Below, piece after piece: positions 36,350-47,914 of a stretch of 64,000 bases of DNA. Source of the DNA: Ochotona curzoniae (Eukaryota; Chordata; Mammalia; Lagomorpha; Ochotonidae); NCBI RefSeq assembly GCF_017591425.1, contig NW_024465885.1, positions 36,216,501 through 36,280,500 on the forward strand, read 5' to 3'. Every line of letters starts with the position of its first letter. Within the stretch, counting starts at the first letter, position 1. A program made the translations under genes and the position numbers. The notes under the pieces are model-generated. The model searched no databases and was not told the origin of the DNA. It saw nothing but the letters and a program-made list of their open reading frames with translations.

Positions 36350-37135
36350 ACTGTGTTATATCTACTCCATGGAATATTATTCAACTATTAAGAATGAAAT
36401 TAAGCCATCTACATTTAAGTGGTCCCAACTAGACACCATTTTGCTCAGTGAAATGAGTCAATTACAAAAGAGCAAATGCCATATGTTCTCTCTAATGTAA
36501 GGAAACCATCATGGAAAGTGTAACTTCTATAACCTGATTCATACTGATTTTTTTTTTTCAGGCTGCATCCCATGTGTTGTTTACGTTTTTTTATTTCAGT
36601 TTCATTTATCCCAAATACTTTCTTTTCTATTGTGGAATTCATCAGTGGCTAATAGCTTACACGGCAGCATCATTTTAACGAAGAGACTGTTATGTTTCCT
36701 TTTGGTCATCCATGTGTTGGTTACTCAGTACCATGACTTTTATTGTTTGTTTGTTTGTTTCATGGTGCTGTAATTTGTTGTGGCTGTGGTTGTGGCTATT
36801 GTTCTAATTCATACCATTTGTTGACCTTGTTTTATGACTTCTCATTTATGGAAATGTGGAGTGATGGAGAACCTGAGTTTACCATATCCAGCTGTAGGGG
36901 TACAATGCAACATGCATTCCTGCTTCCAATCAAAAGGTGGACTCCCACAGAAACTGTTGGACATGAGTAGACAAAGAGATGCCGACTGTCTGCCACTGCC
37001 TGTACCAGCCCTGTCGGGACACACTTAAATAAGAGATTGATGGGAATATGACTCTTTATGAAGAACTATACTATTGCAGAAACATGGGGAAAACGTGTTG
37101 GGGGGTAGGAGCTTGGGGGAACCCCGAATTTTAAA
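36350..37135 (+). mobile_element. 5'-truncated LINE-1
   Basis: Opens in the ORF2 C-terminus ('ctactccatggaatattatt' and 'actattaagaatg', the MEYY segment), passes through a broken end of ORF2 and a 3' UTR that matches 2990-3405, and ends near a G-rich 'gttggggggtaggagcttgg' block and an A-run. Contains a (GTTT)n run near 36748. Lies immediately after the CSINE at 35996. Inactive. Confidence 0.78.
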
Positions 37136-37684
37136 AAAATACATTTATAAAGATAAATACTCTCACTAGTAAATATAAAAGAGAGATTTAAACGTATCAT
37201 ATAATATTCAGATGTGGCCATTTCTGCATTATAATGTACACTAATTTCTGGCATAAGTCTTTGCTAAGGGAACTGTTTATTGAAGACAAATAACACAATA
37301 AGCTATTGCATTAAACATCTTTGAAGCACTAGAGTAAATATTTATATCACATGCAGATGGTTAAATGTAAATGTAATCATAGGATTTTAATATCACTAAT
37401 TAATGTATAATACTAATTCAACATATTAAAGGGCATAATATGATGTTTCAAAGCATGCTGATTCTTCATGATTATCAAATCAAGATATTTATCTATCATC
37501 TCAAATTTTATTGCTTCTTTACAAAAGCAACACTCAAAATGCACTTACTATTTATTTTAAAATTCATGATAAAATATAGCTAATTACTCCTTTATGTACA
37601 TCAAAATTATTCTTCATTATTGTGACTTTATATACATAAGTCAAAATCTCCACATCCTCTCGACCCGTTATCATTTTAAATCAG
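37136..37684. other. Unassigned AT-rich sequence
   Basis: Nothing recognised. Confidence 0.5.
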
Positions 37685-37810
37685 ATCAATTTTTACAAAT
37701 TTCATTTTATTTGAAAGACAGAAATAGTTTCCATCCATTGACTAACTCCACAAATATTTGCGATAACCACAGCTGCAGCACACCAAACCCAAGAAACACA
37801 ATTACTCTAG
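37685..37810 (-). mobile_element. Possible ancient CSINE 3' part, minus strand
   Basis: 'attttatttgaaagacagaa', 'ccatccattgactaactcc', 'acaaatatttgcgataacc' and 'ccaaacccaag' follow the complement of the SINE 3' half in order. Very diverged. Confidence 0.45.
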
Positions 37811-37974
37811 CCCTTCACAGGGGATGCAGGGAAGTGTAACTGAGCCGTCACATGAGACTTCTCAGAAAGAAGGGTAGCTAAGAAGTGGAGAAAAGACTCC
37901 TAGGCAAATATCAAACATAGCTACTTTGATATGAGTCTTAGTTGTCCTAACTGGCAGGCCTTATGCCTAACTCA

Positions 37975-38290
37975 AGGCCAACTTTTTATAGATTTCACAC
38001 ATGAAAGAGAAATTGTACCATCTTTCTGTTCTGACCTTTGCCAGTCAGTATTGTCTTCCAGATCCATCCTTGCTGCCACAAATAAAAATAACTGATTTTA
38101 AATACACTGCTTGAAATGTATTCCACCGTGTGTCCATATCACATTTTCTTCGTCGATTCAACCACTGAACAACATACATTTGATCAATATCTTGGCCATT
38201 GTAAGTAATGCTATAAACTAGGGCATGTGGATATGTTTTGCACTTTTTAATTTCACATTCTCGAGGCAGCATAGAAAATACTCTGCAACA
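37975..38290 (-). mobile_element. Ancient LINE-1 ORF2 3'-end fragment, minus strand
   Basis: Plus text 'ccagatccatccttgctgcc', 'tgaaatgtattccaccgtgtg', 'atcacattttcttcgtcgat' and 'atatcttggccattgtaag' is the complement of the L1 ORF2 C-terminus in the familiar order. Broken frame. Confidence 0.6.
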
Positions 38291-39600
38291 TTTCCCCTTT
38301 GTGATCCACTTTACCTCAGATTCATCACCTTTTAAATCAACTTTAGCATTTTATAAAAGAGAAGGGGATATAATCTCTATAGGCTTTAAAAATAACACAT
38401 ACTATGTGAATTTTTATTATAAATTTATATTATGGATTTCCTTACTAATAAATTATGAATGTTTGCACATATATAATTCATCAATTTATATTATTTTAAT
38501 GTAAGTTGGAAAGTTGTGTGTATGTTAGACATGGCAAGCAGTTCTATTTTTTTTCAGTTCCTTGATTGCAAGCTAAATGCTCATGGACTAAATCACTCTT
38601 TATACAAATAAAGGTTTAACACACTGATGCTTATTTTTTTTCATGTATTTATTTCAATGACCCCCAGCAAAACTCGACTAAATATTTTCCGGAACTCTCT
38701 GAAAGATGTGAATATTCTTCACTTTATAATATTTGTGTTTATTTTTCTCAGATATATGGAATAGTGGAAAATATTTTAACCGGGGATAAATATGTTAACA
38801 CATTTAATCTCTCACAATTTCAAAATATGTGCACATTGCTTAAAATAGAGTATTTTTTAAAAAGAATCTAATTTGTCATTTACAATGTTCTACCTTTGAA
38901 TAAACACAGTAACTGCAAATTATGTTGAAAACCAGGAGATAAGAAAGTGTGTTATTTCCTTTGCGATAAATGAAACGAGTGCAGAACTAGCTTTGGGCAG
39001 CCCTAAAGTCTCACGCTAATAGACAAAGGTGTTATTTGAGAAACTGACTTGTGAAACTGGCCTTCAGTTTATCCCTGGCACCAGAGAAATGCCAACACAC
39101 TTACCCTCTCCAATCATTTGATCACCAATAGGGTTTGCGCATATATAGTTTGCTTTCTAGGAATGATATATCGGTGGCTTTTTTTCTGCCTGGCAGTCAC
39201 ACTTGGTGGAGTCTTCATGTGATAGGTGTACAGTGGAAGACAAGGGGTTTACAGAGGCTTCTCTTTGATTTCTGGATTTATGCTATTTCTCAATAGTTGT
39301 CAAGTCTATTGCTCATGGAATAGCTGTAAAGACAGCAGCTGAGTACACCTCTTTATTCTGATTGTCACCTGATGTTGGGCGTCTAGCTCTAAATCTAACA
39401 AATAGAGTTATACATAAATTTTCTCCATCAGCTGGAACAATGATGAATAAATTATCAACTTCGCAGCAGTGTAAGAAGACATTTCTTCTTATTAAAAATG
39501 TGACCAGATTAATAATAAACTCTAAAATAGCTGCGTGTTGTTCTAAATTTCAAGAATTCATGCATCTTCAAATTTAAGTTGAGTATTTCCATCAAAGAAC
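38291..39600. other. Unassigned AT-rich sequence
   Basis: No named repeat or frame with a motif. Confidence 0.5.
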
Positions 39601-39910
39601 TTCATTGTAGCCAGTGGGATAAACTATGACCTGCTTCAGTAGCATCCCATATGAACACTGTGTAGGACCAGCTTCTGAACTAAGTTCAGCTACTTGAGAA
39701 GGCAGCAAAAAGGAAGGAAGGAAAGAAAGAAGGAAGTAAGGAAAAGAGGGAGGAAGGAAGGAAAAGAAATAATTCCCCATTCAGTGGTTCACGACTCAAA
39801 TGACAGCAACAATCAAGGTTGAAATAGGCTGAATCCAGGACACTTTTGTTAAGATTGATTTATTTTGGGGCTGGTGCAGTGGCTCAGTGGGCTAAGCCTC
39901 CACCTGGAAG
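39601..39910. mobile_element. Cluster of three decayed CSINE pieces
   Basis: Three pieces in alternating orientation: plus head-side text at 39611-39700 ('agcatcccatatgaacactg'); minus-like text at 39777-39847 ('ccattcagtggttcacgac', 'ggctgaatccagga'); and plus 5'-end text at 39858-39910 ('ggggctggtgcagtggctc'). The last has the older, rabbit-like head. A (GGAA)-rich microsatellite lies between the first two. The layout suggests rearrangement or serial insertion. Confidence 0.55.
39706..39771 (+). repeat. GGAA-rich microsatellite
   Basis: Imperfect (ggaa)n with agga/aaga variants. GGAA microsatellites can bind ETS-family factors (known in general); no evidence of that here. Confidence 0.85.
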
Positions 39911-41892
39911 AGGACAGCATGCAAAAAAGAAGGCAGAATAGCATCGCAGAGAACCCAGCACCTCATAGGGTCCTTCAGCGCAGGGCAAAGGACTGGAACT
40001 GCTGATGTCTTGGGATCTATTAGTTAGAAGGAACACTTCATAGAGAGTTAAGTTCATAGGACATGGCAGCTAGGTCATGAACATGGAGTTCAATGTCTGT
40101 TTTCTCATTAAATGATTTACTGTAACGAAGAAGAAGGAACAGTGAAGCACAAGTAAGCAGAAGCTCGGTGATGACAGAAAACAATTTTTTTCAAGTGAAG
40201 ACATTTAGCTAGGCTCTCCACTTCCAGGAACAAGGTATACCTGTGCGTCTGGAACTTAGCACATTCCGTAAGAAGTTTATCTGCAAACCTAGAGGCAGTA
40301 AGCTCTTCACATCACTTAGGACTCCTTTTCAAAGTGTGCTTTCAGTTTGTTCAGGCTAGCAGAACAACAGCAACAAGGAAAAGTTCAGCTGAGTGTTTAA
40401 TAAGCAATAGAAACTTTTTTGCCCTCGAGGCTAGAAAGCCCAATATAGGGTATTGACCCATTTTCTCAGCAATGGCGTATTTTCGGTAGTAGTCACCTGG
40501 TGAAAAAAGGAAACATGTTCCCTGCAGGGCCTTGGTAAAAGGGGTCACACACATTCACAAGGATTCCTTTCCATCACCCCGTCACCTCAGAAAGGCCCTG
40601 CATCTTACTACTCTGACATTTGATATTAAACTTTGACATCAAATCTTGGAGGGTGATGGGAGAAATGAAACAACATTTTTATCACAGCAAGTGTAATATG
40701 GAAGGTGGCTGCTTCATTATAGGAGTTTTGGATTCGAATCTGTGACTATAGTTTTATAAACTATTTGAATAGTTACCACTGGAAAATAATCTTGCAGCCT
40801 TCGGTGTGATGACAGATAACAGAAGCTCCCCAATTCTCAGTAGCACGAATCATTTTTTCATCCACCTGAGAAGAGGTTATTGGATGATTTTGAATTGTCT
40901 TGCTTTGGAAATATTAATTCCATTACAATGATGCTGATAAATACTAAACAAACACATTGAATAATTCATTTCAGATAGAGGAGTCTTTGAAATGCAGTGA
41001 TAACCTATGATAGGATAGGCTTCTGAAAACATGGGCACTGAAACCATTTTTATTTTTTGCCAGATTAACAACTTGTATGTTGCAGTGGGAGCAAAGTACG
41101 TCTCCACAAACTAGGGTCGCTGAAGCTGAAACCCTTTGGGAGCTTGAAACTGTTCCTGATGGAGGATACTGCGAACAGAGCCTGCGGTGTCTTCATTGCA
41201 GTGGGGATCACTTATCAAAAACAGAAAAAGAAAATCCAACAGGCAAGTAATGATTCCAAAGCAACACAAATTTAAGAAGCAGTTTATGATTCAAACTGAT
41301 CCTAAAAGATGCAATCAAGCACTAGGAGGGAGGGGAAGAAAAAAAAATAGAACGTTTTACTGAGACTCTAGATTTCCAAAATAAAAAGTTCTGTCTTGAA
41401 TCAAAGTAACATTAGAAAACATGCATTTACAAGGGATGTGAGGGTGACAAGTTTAGTGCTTAGCATATAATGCATTTCATCTTAACGCAGGGTGCTATAG
41501 TTGTGGAAATTGAGAATAATTCGTTGAACATTGCACTCACAATCATGTGACATTCATTAGATAAAATACAAAGGATAATTAAGTAATTGGAGTTGAGGAT
41601 TGTGTAGATCATATTCAGAAATAATGAATGTCTTTCTATTATTCTAGCCCTGAGTTTTGTTTGCCATCAGCAGCCACGGAGATTGAGAGAAACAGAAGGC
41701 AATTCAAACTAGATGCATGTCTGTAAAAAATATGAGTTCACATGTTCTCGCGTGTGTTATAAGCATGTATGGTATGTGTCTCCATGGCCTAAGGTAAAAT
41801 CGAAAAAAGTGCAAATGACTTAAAAGTCCATTTCCTCAAAACTCATATTAAAATTTAATTGCAATTATAACAGGCAAGACCTTGCGGCTCAG
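39911..41892. other. Unassigned sequence, about 2 kb
   Basis: No clear repeat. The stretch at 40250-40620 is less AT-rich and could be an old LTR or unique sequence; I cannot decide. No frame with a motif. Confidence 0.45.
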
Positions 41893-42165
41893 CAGTGTGA
41901 CCCAGGGGGCTCAAGTGCTGCCCGCAATGCCAGTACCTCTCATTTGGGTGCCAGTTCATGCCCCATCTGCTCCACTTCTAACTACCTCCCTGGTAATGTG
42001 CCTAGAAAGACAATAGAAGATAGACCAAGAGTGTGGCCTCCGTATCCTCATGGAAAATCTTGATGCCATTGCCATGTTTGGGGGCATAAAGAGACAAATG
42101 TCTCTCCTCCTTTTTCTCTATAACTCTACCATTTAAATAAATATGTTTTTATTAGAAAAAAAGAG
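41893..42165 (+). mobile_element. Old CSINE, rabbit-like subfamily
   Basis: Head 'gctcagcagtgtgacccagg', then 'caatgccagtacctctcatt', 'gggtgccagttcatgccc', 'tctgctccacttctaactac' and an 'aaataaatatgttttta' tail. The head words place it with the older type rather than the 'gtcctcgcc' type. Confidence 0.75.
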
Positions 42166-42777
42166 AGGTGAGATCTTTAAGGATAAATTACATCACAAGA
42201 CTGACCCTCCCCATGAATGGATTAATGCAGTTATTATTGGATAGGGTTTAATGTAAAGGGGGGATTTTGCCACTTTATCTATCTGCTACCACTTTATTTT
42301 GTGGAAATAAAGGCCTGACTTTCCCGACCCAAAGTTGTTGGATCCTCGATTTTGGCATTCGAAACTGTAAGGAAAATAATTTATAATATGTAAAAGTTGC
42401 CAATGTGATATTTTTACAGAATGAAAAATGGATCAGATAATTTTCTTCCTGAAAACAAAAAATTTAGGGAATCATTTGTTTCTGATATGTGTATATGATA
42501 TTGTATACATTTTTTTATTACAAGCTCTGATCCCAATATATTTACTTAAATCTCACTAATAGTTGAGTTTACATATTATCACCTGACTTATATGTAAAAA
42601 TTTGCTTTGCATTTGACCATAAAAATCAATATATTTTTATATTCCATGTAAACATATTTGTGGTGTTTCAAGGAATAAAAATGGTAAAATTATACTGTTA
42701 AGTACATGTCTTATCCTTTAATTAAACTTGTACTTTTAGCCATATACTTTTAGTATAAAATATGAAAAGCACATCTT
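42166..42777. other. Unassigned sequence, weak LTR-like tail
   Basis: At about 42290-42390, 'ggcattcgaaactgtaagg' followed by 'aaaataatttataat' recalls the 3' part of a MaLR LTR; not firm. The last 12 bases (42766-42777, aaagcacatctt) form the left target duplication of the split CSINE. Confidence 0.4.
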
Positions 42778-42831
42778 GGGCCAGGCGTGGTGACCTAGCG
42801 GCTAAAGTCCTCACCTTGAACACACCTGGAT
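42778..42831 (+). mobile_element. CSINE 5' part (split by an LTR insertion)
   Basis: The first 54 bases of a SINE ('gggccaggcgtggtgaccta' to 'cacacctggat'). The copy continues at 44111. Its own target duplication is aaagcacatctt (42766-42777) and, diverged, aaagtgcatatctt (44437-44449 or so). Confidence 0.93.
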
Positions 42832-44110
42832 TGTGGGGAGCCGTGCAGTTGGGTGGATGGCATGGGTGTGTGATGAGCACCGCTCCTCAGTTAGCAAGGC
42901 TGCGAGGAGTTTCTGGCAGCATGGCAAGGCCCGGCAGAATGTCTCTGGTCACCTCATTGCTGCCTCACACATTGTATGGAACTCAATCACCTCTGATGTT
43001 TCATTGAATTCTTCTGAGGGTGTTGTTGTTTTTCTGCTAATGTGAAGTGATTCCTGTAACTGGTATAACACCTCAAATTGATCTATCATGTTATGCTAAA
43101 AACACCTGTAGTAACGTAAGGCTATGACACACAGTTAAAAGTATACAATAATACAATTGAGCCCACTATGTTTCCAAACATCCTGTTATGTGCCCACTTT
43201 TGTCCTAAAGTTTGCCCTAGTATAAGTAATGTTTTCCTTAATAAATGGCTTGATAATATCTTGCAACAGATGGCAATCATGGAGGTACAAAGAGTTTGTT
43301 TACCATGCACCTCAAACTGTTACAACACATGATATGACGCATTTTAGTTTCTTACCACAGAAAGCAAAAGTATATGGTGCATCTTTTATAAGGAAATAAA
43401 TGTGAACCCCCTCAAATTGGCTTAAAATATCAATCTTATATTGGCACTTATATTTAGGGAAAGAAAACAGTTTATATAGATGAAAGAAAGTTTCTTGTAA
43501 AGGCCCTCTGTTTGTAGATTGGCTGAGCTGCCTTGATCCCTTTCACTGCCCTTTAACAAAAGAACAAAAAACAATTGAATCAGCACTAGGTGAAGGTGAT
43601 CATAATTAATACATGATTTGATTATAAGATTTAGCAAATAATCTATGTTATATGCTTTTATAAAATCCTTTCATTTATGATCTTTTAATTCTGTATTCTT
43701 AATATTTTAATCAATATTAGCTTGTGTTTAGTAAACATTGATTTTGAGTATAAGTAAACTACTTGTCACTATGTAACTGCATGCGCTGCCAACCGTGGAG
43801 TTCCTGGCTTCAGCCAGGTGATTGCAGGTTTCAATGAGTAATGGTTTGTTAAGAATGTTTTCTTTGAAATAGAAAAATATTTCTTAGGATTGCTTCTTGC
43901 ATTTTCATAACCATGATGTAAGGAAAAATGAAACAATTGGATGTTGTGCAAAAACTTGTGATGATTTATGTATAAATAAAGAAGGCAACTTTTCTGAGTT
44001 GTCCATTATGAGCATCAAGTCATAGTGGTCTGTGTCTTATCTCTTCCTATCATCTCGCCGATCCACGCATCCTTTGCAAGCTCTCAGTCAGCTGGAGCTG
44101 GTCTCCGGCA
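42832..44110 (+). mobile_element. Solo-LTR-type insertion of class II (ERVK-like) appearance
   Basis: The 1279-bp insertion starts TGTGGGGAGCCG and ends CTCCGGCA, so it has TG...CA ends, and is flanked by the perfect 6-bp direct repeat ctggat (42826-42831 and 44111-44116). A 6-bp duplication and the 'TGTGGGGAGCC' start are typical of betaretrovirus-like LTRs. 'tataaataaag' near 43972 could serve as TATA and polyadenylation signal, with about 130 bases of R/U5-like sequence behind it. No gag, pro, pol or env text was seen, so the likely explanation is recombination between two LTRs that left one. An unusually long LTR or a nested insertion inside it cannot be excluded. Confidence 0.85.
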
Positions 44111-44365
44111 CTGGATCCCATATGGGTGCTGGTTCGAATCCCAGCAGCTTCACTTCCCATCCAGCTCCCTGCTGGTAGCCTGGGAAAGCAGTCAAGGATG
44201 GCCCAAAACCTTGGGACCCAGAACCCATGTGGGAGACCTGGAAGAGGCTCGTGGCTCCTGGCTTTGGATCAGTGCAGGTCCGGCTGTAGTGGTCGCTTGC
44301 AGAGTGAACCATGGGATGGAAGATCTTCCTCTCTGTCTCTCCTCCTCACTGTATATCTGAGTTTG
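44111..44365 (+). mobile_element. CSINE 3' part (split by an LTR insertion)
   Basis: Resumes with 'ctggatcccatatgggtgct' and continues through 'ggttcgaatcccagcagctt' (B box) to 'ctgtatatctgagtttgc'. Joined to 42778-42831 it would make one full-length SINE. The A-rich tail has been replaced or expanded into AT repeats. Confidence 0.95.
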
Positions 44366-44436
44366 CATATATATATATATATATATACACATATATATAA
44401 TATATATACACATATACACGCACACATGTATATATA
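44366..44436. repeat. (AT)n / mixed AT-CA microsatellite in SINE tail
   Basis: Alternating AT units grading into 'acacatatatataatatata' and CA-containing text. It occupies the SINE tail position, between the 3' domain and the right target duplication. Confidence 0.9.
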
Positions 44437-46930
44437 AAGTGCATATCTTATTTTCCTGTGTATTAGCTTCTAAAAAATATATATCTTACATTCATCTAAT
44501 AAATTAATTAGATATTTATGTAGAAGATTACTCATAAAATCATGTGTACACATCAGCATTTCTGAAAAGAATGAAAGGTCTAATTCACTTACACTTTGCC
44601 ACCATAATTACCAAAGTTTAATCTTACCCCTTCTCTCTAACTCAAAATTCATATTCAACTATGATACATTTATTTGAATTATGTGAAGATTCATATCTCT
44701 AAAACTTAAACAGTGATACACTAACCAATATTTACATGTAAAAATTGAAAATTTTGCTAAATGTATCCTTATGGATGTATTTTCATTCTAAATGGCATGT
44801 ATCTTTTACACCCAATGACTTATTTTTTCATCTTGTGAATTAACTATTCTTCTATGTCCTCCAATGCTGGGCAAGGAGAAGTGCTATGGAAACAGCTACA
44901 GATGTTATCTCCGGTGAAACAAATGTGTGAAAGCAGCCATGCATAGATTGAGCATCAAGTAGCTTACACACTGCTCCAGGTCATTCTTCCTGTAGGAATA
45001 GTAGAGAGATAAGGCAGGAAAATATCAGAAAACATATTCAGCAACATTCTGGGGTGACCCTTTATCAACCAGTTCTTTTCTATTTTATAATAGAAGTAAA
45101 ACAACAGCTATAATGCACTGTGACTGGAGTGTCTCTTTTAGAATATAAAGGAACTGATTGTTGCCATAATGGAATTCAATGTTTCCATCCTATCATAAAG
45201 TGGAGATGCATACGCAGAAGTCACATTGCATTCGCAGAAGAAAACATTGTGACCTTTCAGTGCAGGTGCCATTGGTGGGCAGCCCACTCAACCTTCAGAT
45301 CATGTGGGAGTGGAGCCTATGCAGGATGCGGATCACACGTGAAGGGAACTAGGTGCAGGATGAAGAAGAACCCAAGTGGCATCCAGTTACAGGATATGGA
45401 ATTGCTAATGCCTATATATATATACATACACACATAAATGTGCTAATAACTTTAAGTTGCCTTGATTATAAAAACCTCAGCAATACTTTTATAATTATGA
45501 GTATTATAAAAATCTCATTGTTTTAGCTTCACTAATACAGTCATAAAAATAACTTGAATCAACTGAGCCCAAGTTAGGAATTAAAGATTGTAGGCATATT
45601 CTCACCAGATTCAGAATTCCCTTGGAAAGCTGTTTTTATTGTCATTTTAAACTGTACATGAAAAGGGTCATTGTGTAAATCCTTCAGGCATGGTATTATA
45701 AGTAGAACCAGAAGCGTGAGGGAGCCAGCACTGTGGGGAGGGCACAGACATGCAGCACTTGCATCCATTTGCACCTAGGAGCTGATTTCTTGGGCCAAAC
45801 TAGACTCCATGGCTTTGTTATATCCTTTACTGCGCAATATTCTGATTTGCATTAGAACTGGGTGCAAAACCAGCTTGTGCACCAGTGGACAGAACATAGG
45901 ATCGGCCCACAGTGTTTGAGAAGTAAGTGACAGCTGAATTTATTCTAGGTCTGGGAGAAAAAACACACACCCTTCATTGTTAACCCTCATCCACTGCTCA
46001 CACAAACAGCATGAAGGAGCATTTAATGAGTATTCGCTGAGTGCCTGACATTTGAAATTCAGACTGCTGCCCACATCCTTAGTCCTAGAAACTGAGTTGT
46101 TTGATGTCAATGTTGGTGCCTTAGAATTCAATCGTTTGGGAACCTGTCTGCAAAATCAGATCTTTTTTCATTCTAGAAGAGGATTTCTGGGGCTTTGGTT
46201 AAGAGACAGATGTCTTAAGTTGTTTGTTTTGTTTTGAACAGCCTCGAGAAGTGTCTGGTTTCAGTCAACAGTATTCTTGTCTAACTTTTCCTTTCCAGAG
46301 AGTGTTTTAATTCCTCTCCTGAGAAAAACAGCAGCAGGCTTCAGTGTTTAGGTTATTGGTATACATTAGAGAAGGGGAACTGCATGGTTTAGCAGCAAGA
46401 GAAGAAGGGAGAACATCTGTTTGTGAGAGCAGGATGCCGTTACTCGTCCTGGAGTCCTTGGTCTTTCACTGCACACACTTCCTGCCATCCCAGTTCATGG
46501 CAGCCTACCCCAGTCGGGTATCTAAACTGACAGATGAACTAAGGCCATGAATATGGATGTGTAGGTTTATTATGAAGTCAGACTTCCACAAAGCCATGTG
46601 TTTCTTTACTGGCTTCTCCTTTCCTCTCTACGTTCTTGGGTAGACTTTTCCAGGCCAACAGTTTCCCAAATAATCCTGTCTCCAGCAGAGTAAGAAATAC
46701 ACCAGTGTGTTTTACCTCTCTCCTATTCAGGCACTAATGTTTTGTTGTTGCTGTTGTTGTTGTTTGTTTGTTTTTGTCGCTTCAAAGAGCTAATTCGTTG
46801 AGTGAGGCATGTGAATTGTACCATTAATGGACATTTAAATGCTGGAATGTACAACTCTTCAGGATCACTTTTCTTCCCATCATTCGGTTGAGAACTTGGT
46901 CTCTAGTAGCCATGATTCCTGTTCCTGTTT
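44437..46930. other. Unassigned sequence, about 2.5 kb
   Basis: No named repeat apart from short (TA)n at about 45412-45424 and (GTT)n near 46740-46770. The 105-codon frame at 45120-45437 has an odd composition (His, Cys and Gly-rich) but no family motif. Confidence 0.45.
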
Positions 46931-47094
46931 CTGGGTTTGAATCTTTGCTGTTTCCTTAAGGCAGACGACGAGGCTTCTGCCTACACAGACACGCATGAAG
47001 AGGACATGCTGCTCAAGGCATTATCCTGGAGTACCGTGCACTTACACTGTGATGCTCCCTCCTCGCAGATTCTATCCTCAACTGCCTGCCATTC

Positions 47095-47520
47095 AGCCTC
47101 CTGTGACAGGAAAGACAACAGACGCGGCAGGGGTTCCATCCGAGACATTTCAGTTTATTTGGAAAATACACACTCTTTTATGGACCAGCGAACCCCCTCA
47201 AGCTGGGAATTCTAGGAATTCCAGGAGAGGAGGAGGGCTAAGAGCCAATCATCATCAACATGGCAGTGCAAGTCATCTCCCATAGGCCAGGGGCAAGTGA
47301 GCTCACGGCGTGAAAGCCACCTGCCATGGGCCAGATGAGCACGTGGAGCTCATGAGCATGGAAATGGCTCCTGACAAACCGAGCTTTCTTTAAACCAACT
47401 CGATCAGTGGCCTGATTCACGCTCAGGGCTCTTCCTTTGGTCGCCACCTTGTTCACCATGTGTAAGCGAGTGACATCGATCCCCACCCAGGGTTCTTCCG
47501 TTAGCCGGCTTCCCGTGACT
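47095..47520 (-). mobile_element. Putative LTR, minus strand
   Basis: The minus strand has, in order, a 'ccataaaag' TATA-like word (plus 47175-47183), AATAAA (plus 47154-47159) and a GC-richer 'gaacccctgccgcgtctg' stretch, which resembles the U3-R-U5 layout of an LTR. The whole block is richer in GC and CpG than its flanks. I could not find matching ends or a target duplication. The minus-strand 82-codon frame at 47238-47486 lies in the U3-like part and is not recognised. Confidence 0.35.
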
Positions 47521-47584
47521 TAGTGACCCATTTGCCTTGAGCCTCACGGTTATCTGACAAAAGAGGAGAACTAAGAAAAAAAAA

Positions 47585-47914
47585 AATTAAGATCTATTTT
47601 TATGTATTCTTATTGGAAAGTCAAATATACAGAGAGGAAGAGAGACACAGAGGGAGATTGTCAGTGTGCTGATTCACTCCACAAGTGACCGGAACAGCCG
47701 GATCTGTTCTTAAGCAGGGAGCCCGGAGCTTCTTCCAGGTCTCTCATGCAGGTGCAGAGTCCCAAGGCTTTGGACTGTCCTTGATTGGTTTTCCAGGCCA
47801 CAAGAAGGGAAATGGATGGGAAGTGGAGCTGCCAGGACATGAACTGGCAACCATATGGGATCTTGGCATATGCAAGGCGAGGACTTCAGCCACTAGGCTA
47901 CATTGCTGGGCCCA
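47585..47914 (-). mobile_element. CSINE, minus strand, full length
   Basis: From an A/T-rich tail complement through 'gtcaaatatacagagagg', 'ccacaagtgaccggaacagc', 'gtgcagagtcccaaggctt' to 'ctaggctacattgctgggccc'. Moderately diverged. The 86-codon plus frame over it is antisense read-through. Confidence 0.94.

Noticed and set aside
45700..45790. CSINE head at 'ggagccagcactgtgggg'
   Set aside because: Only about 20 bases resemble the head; the following text does not continue the SINE.
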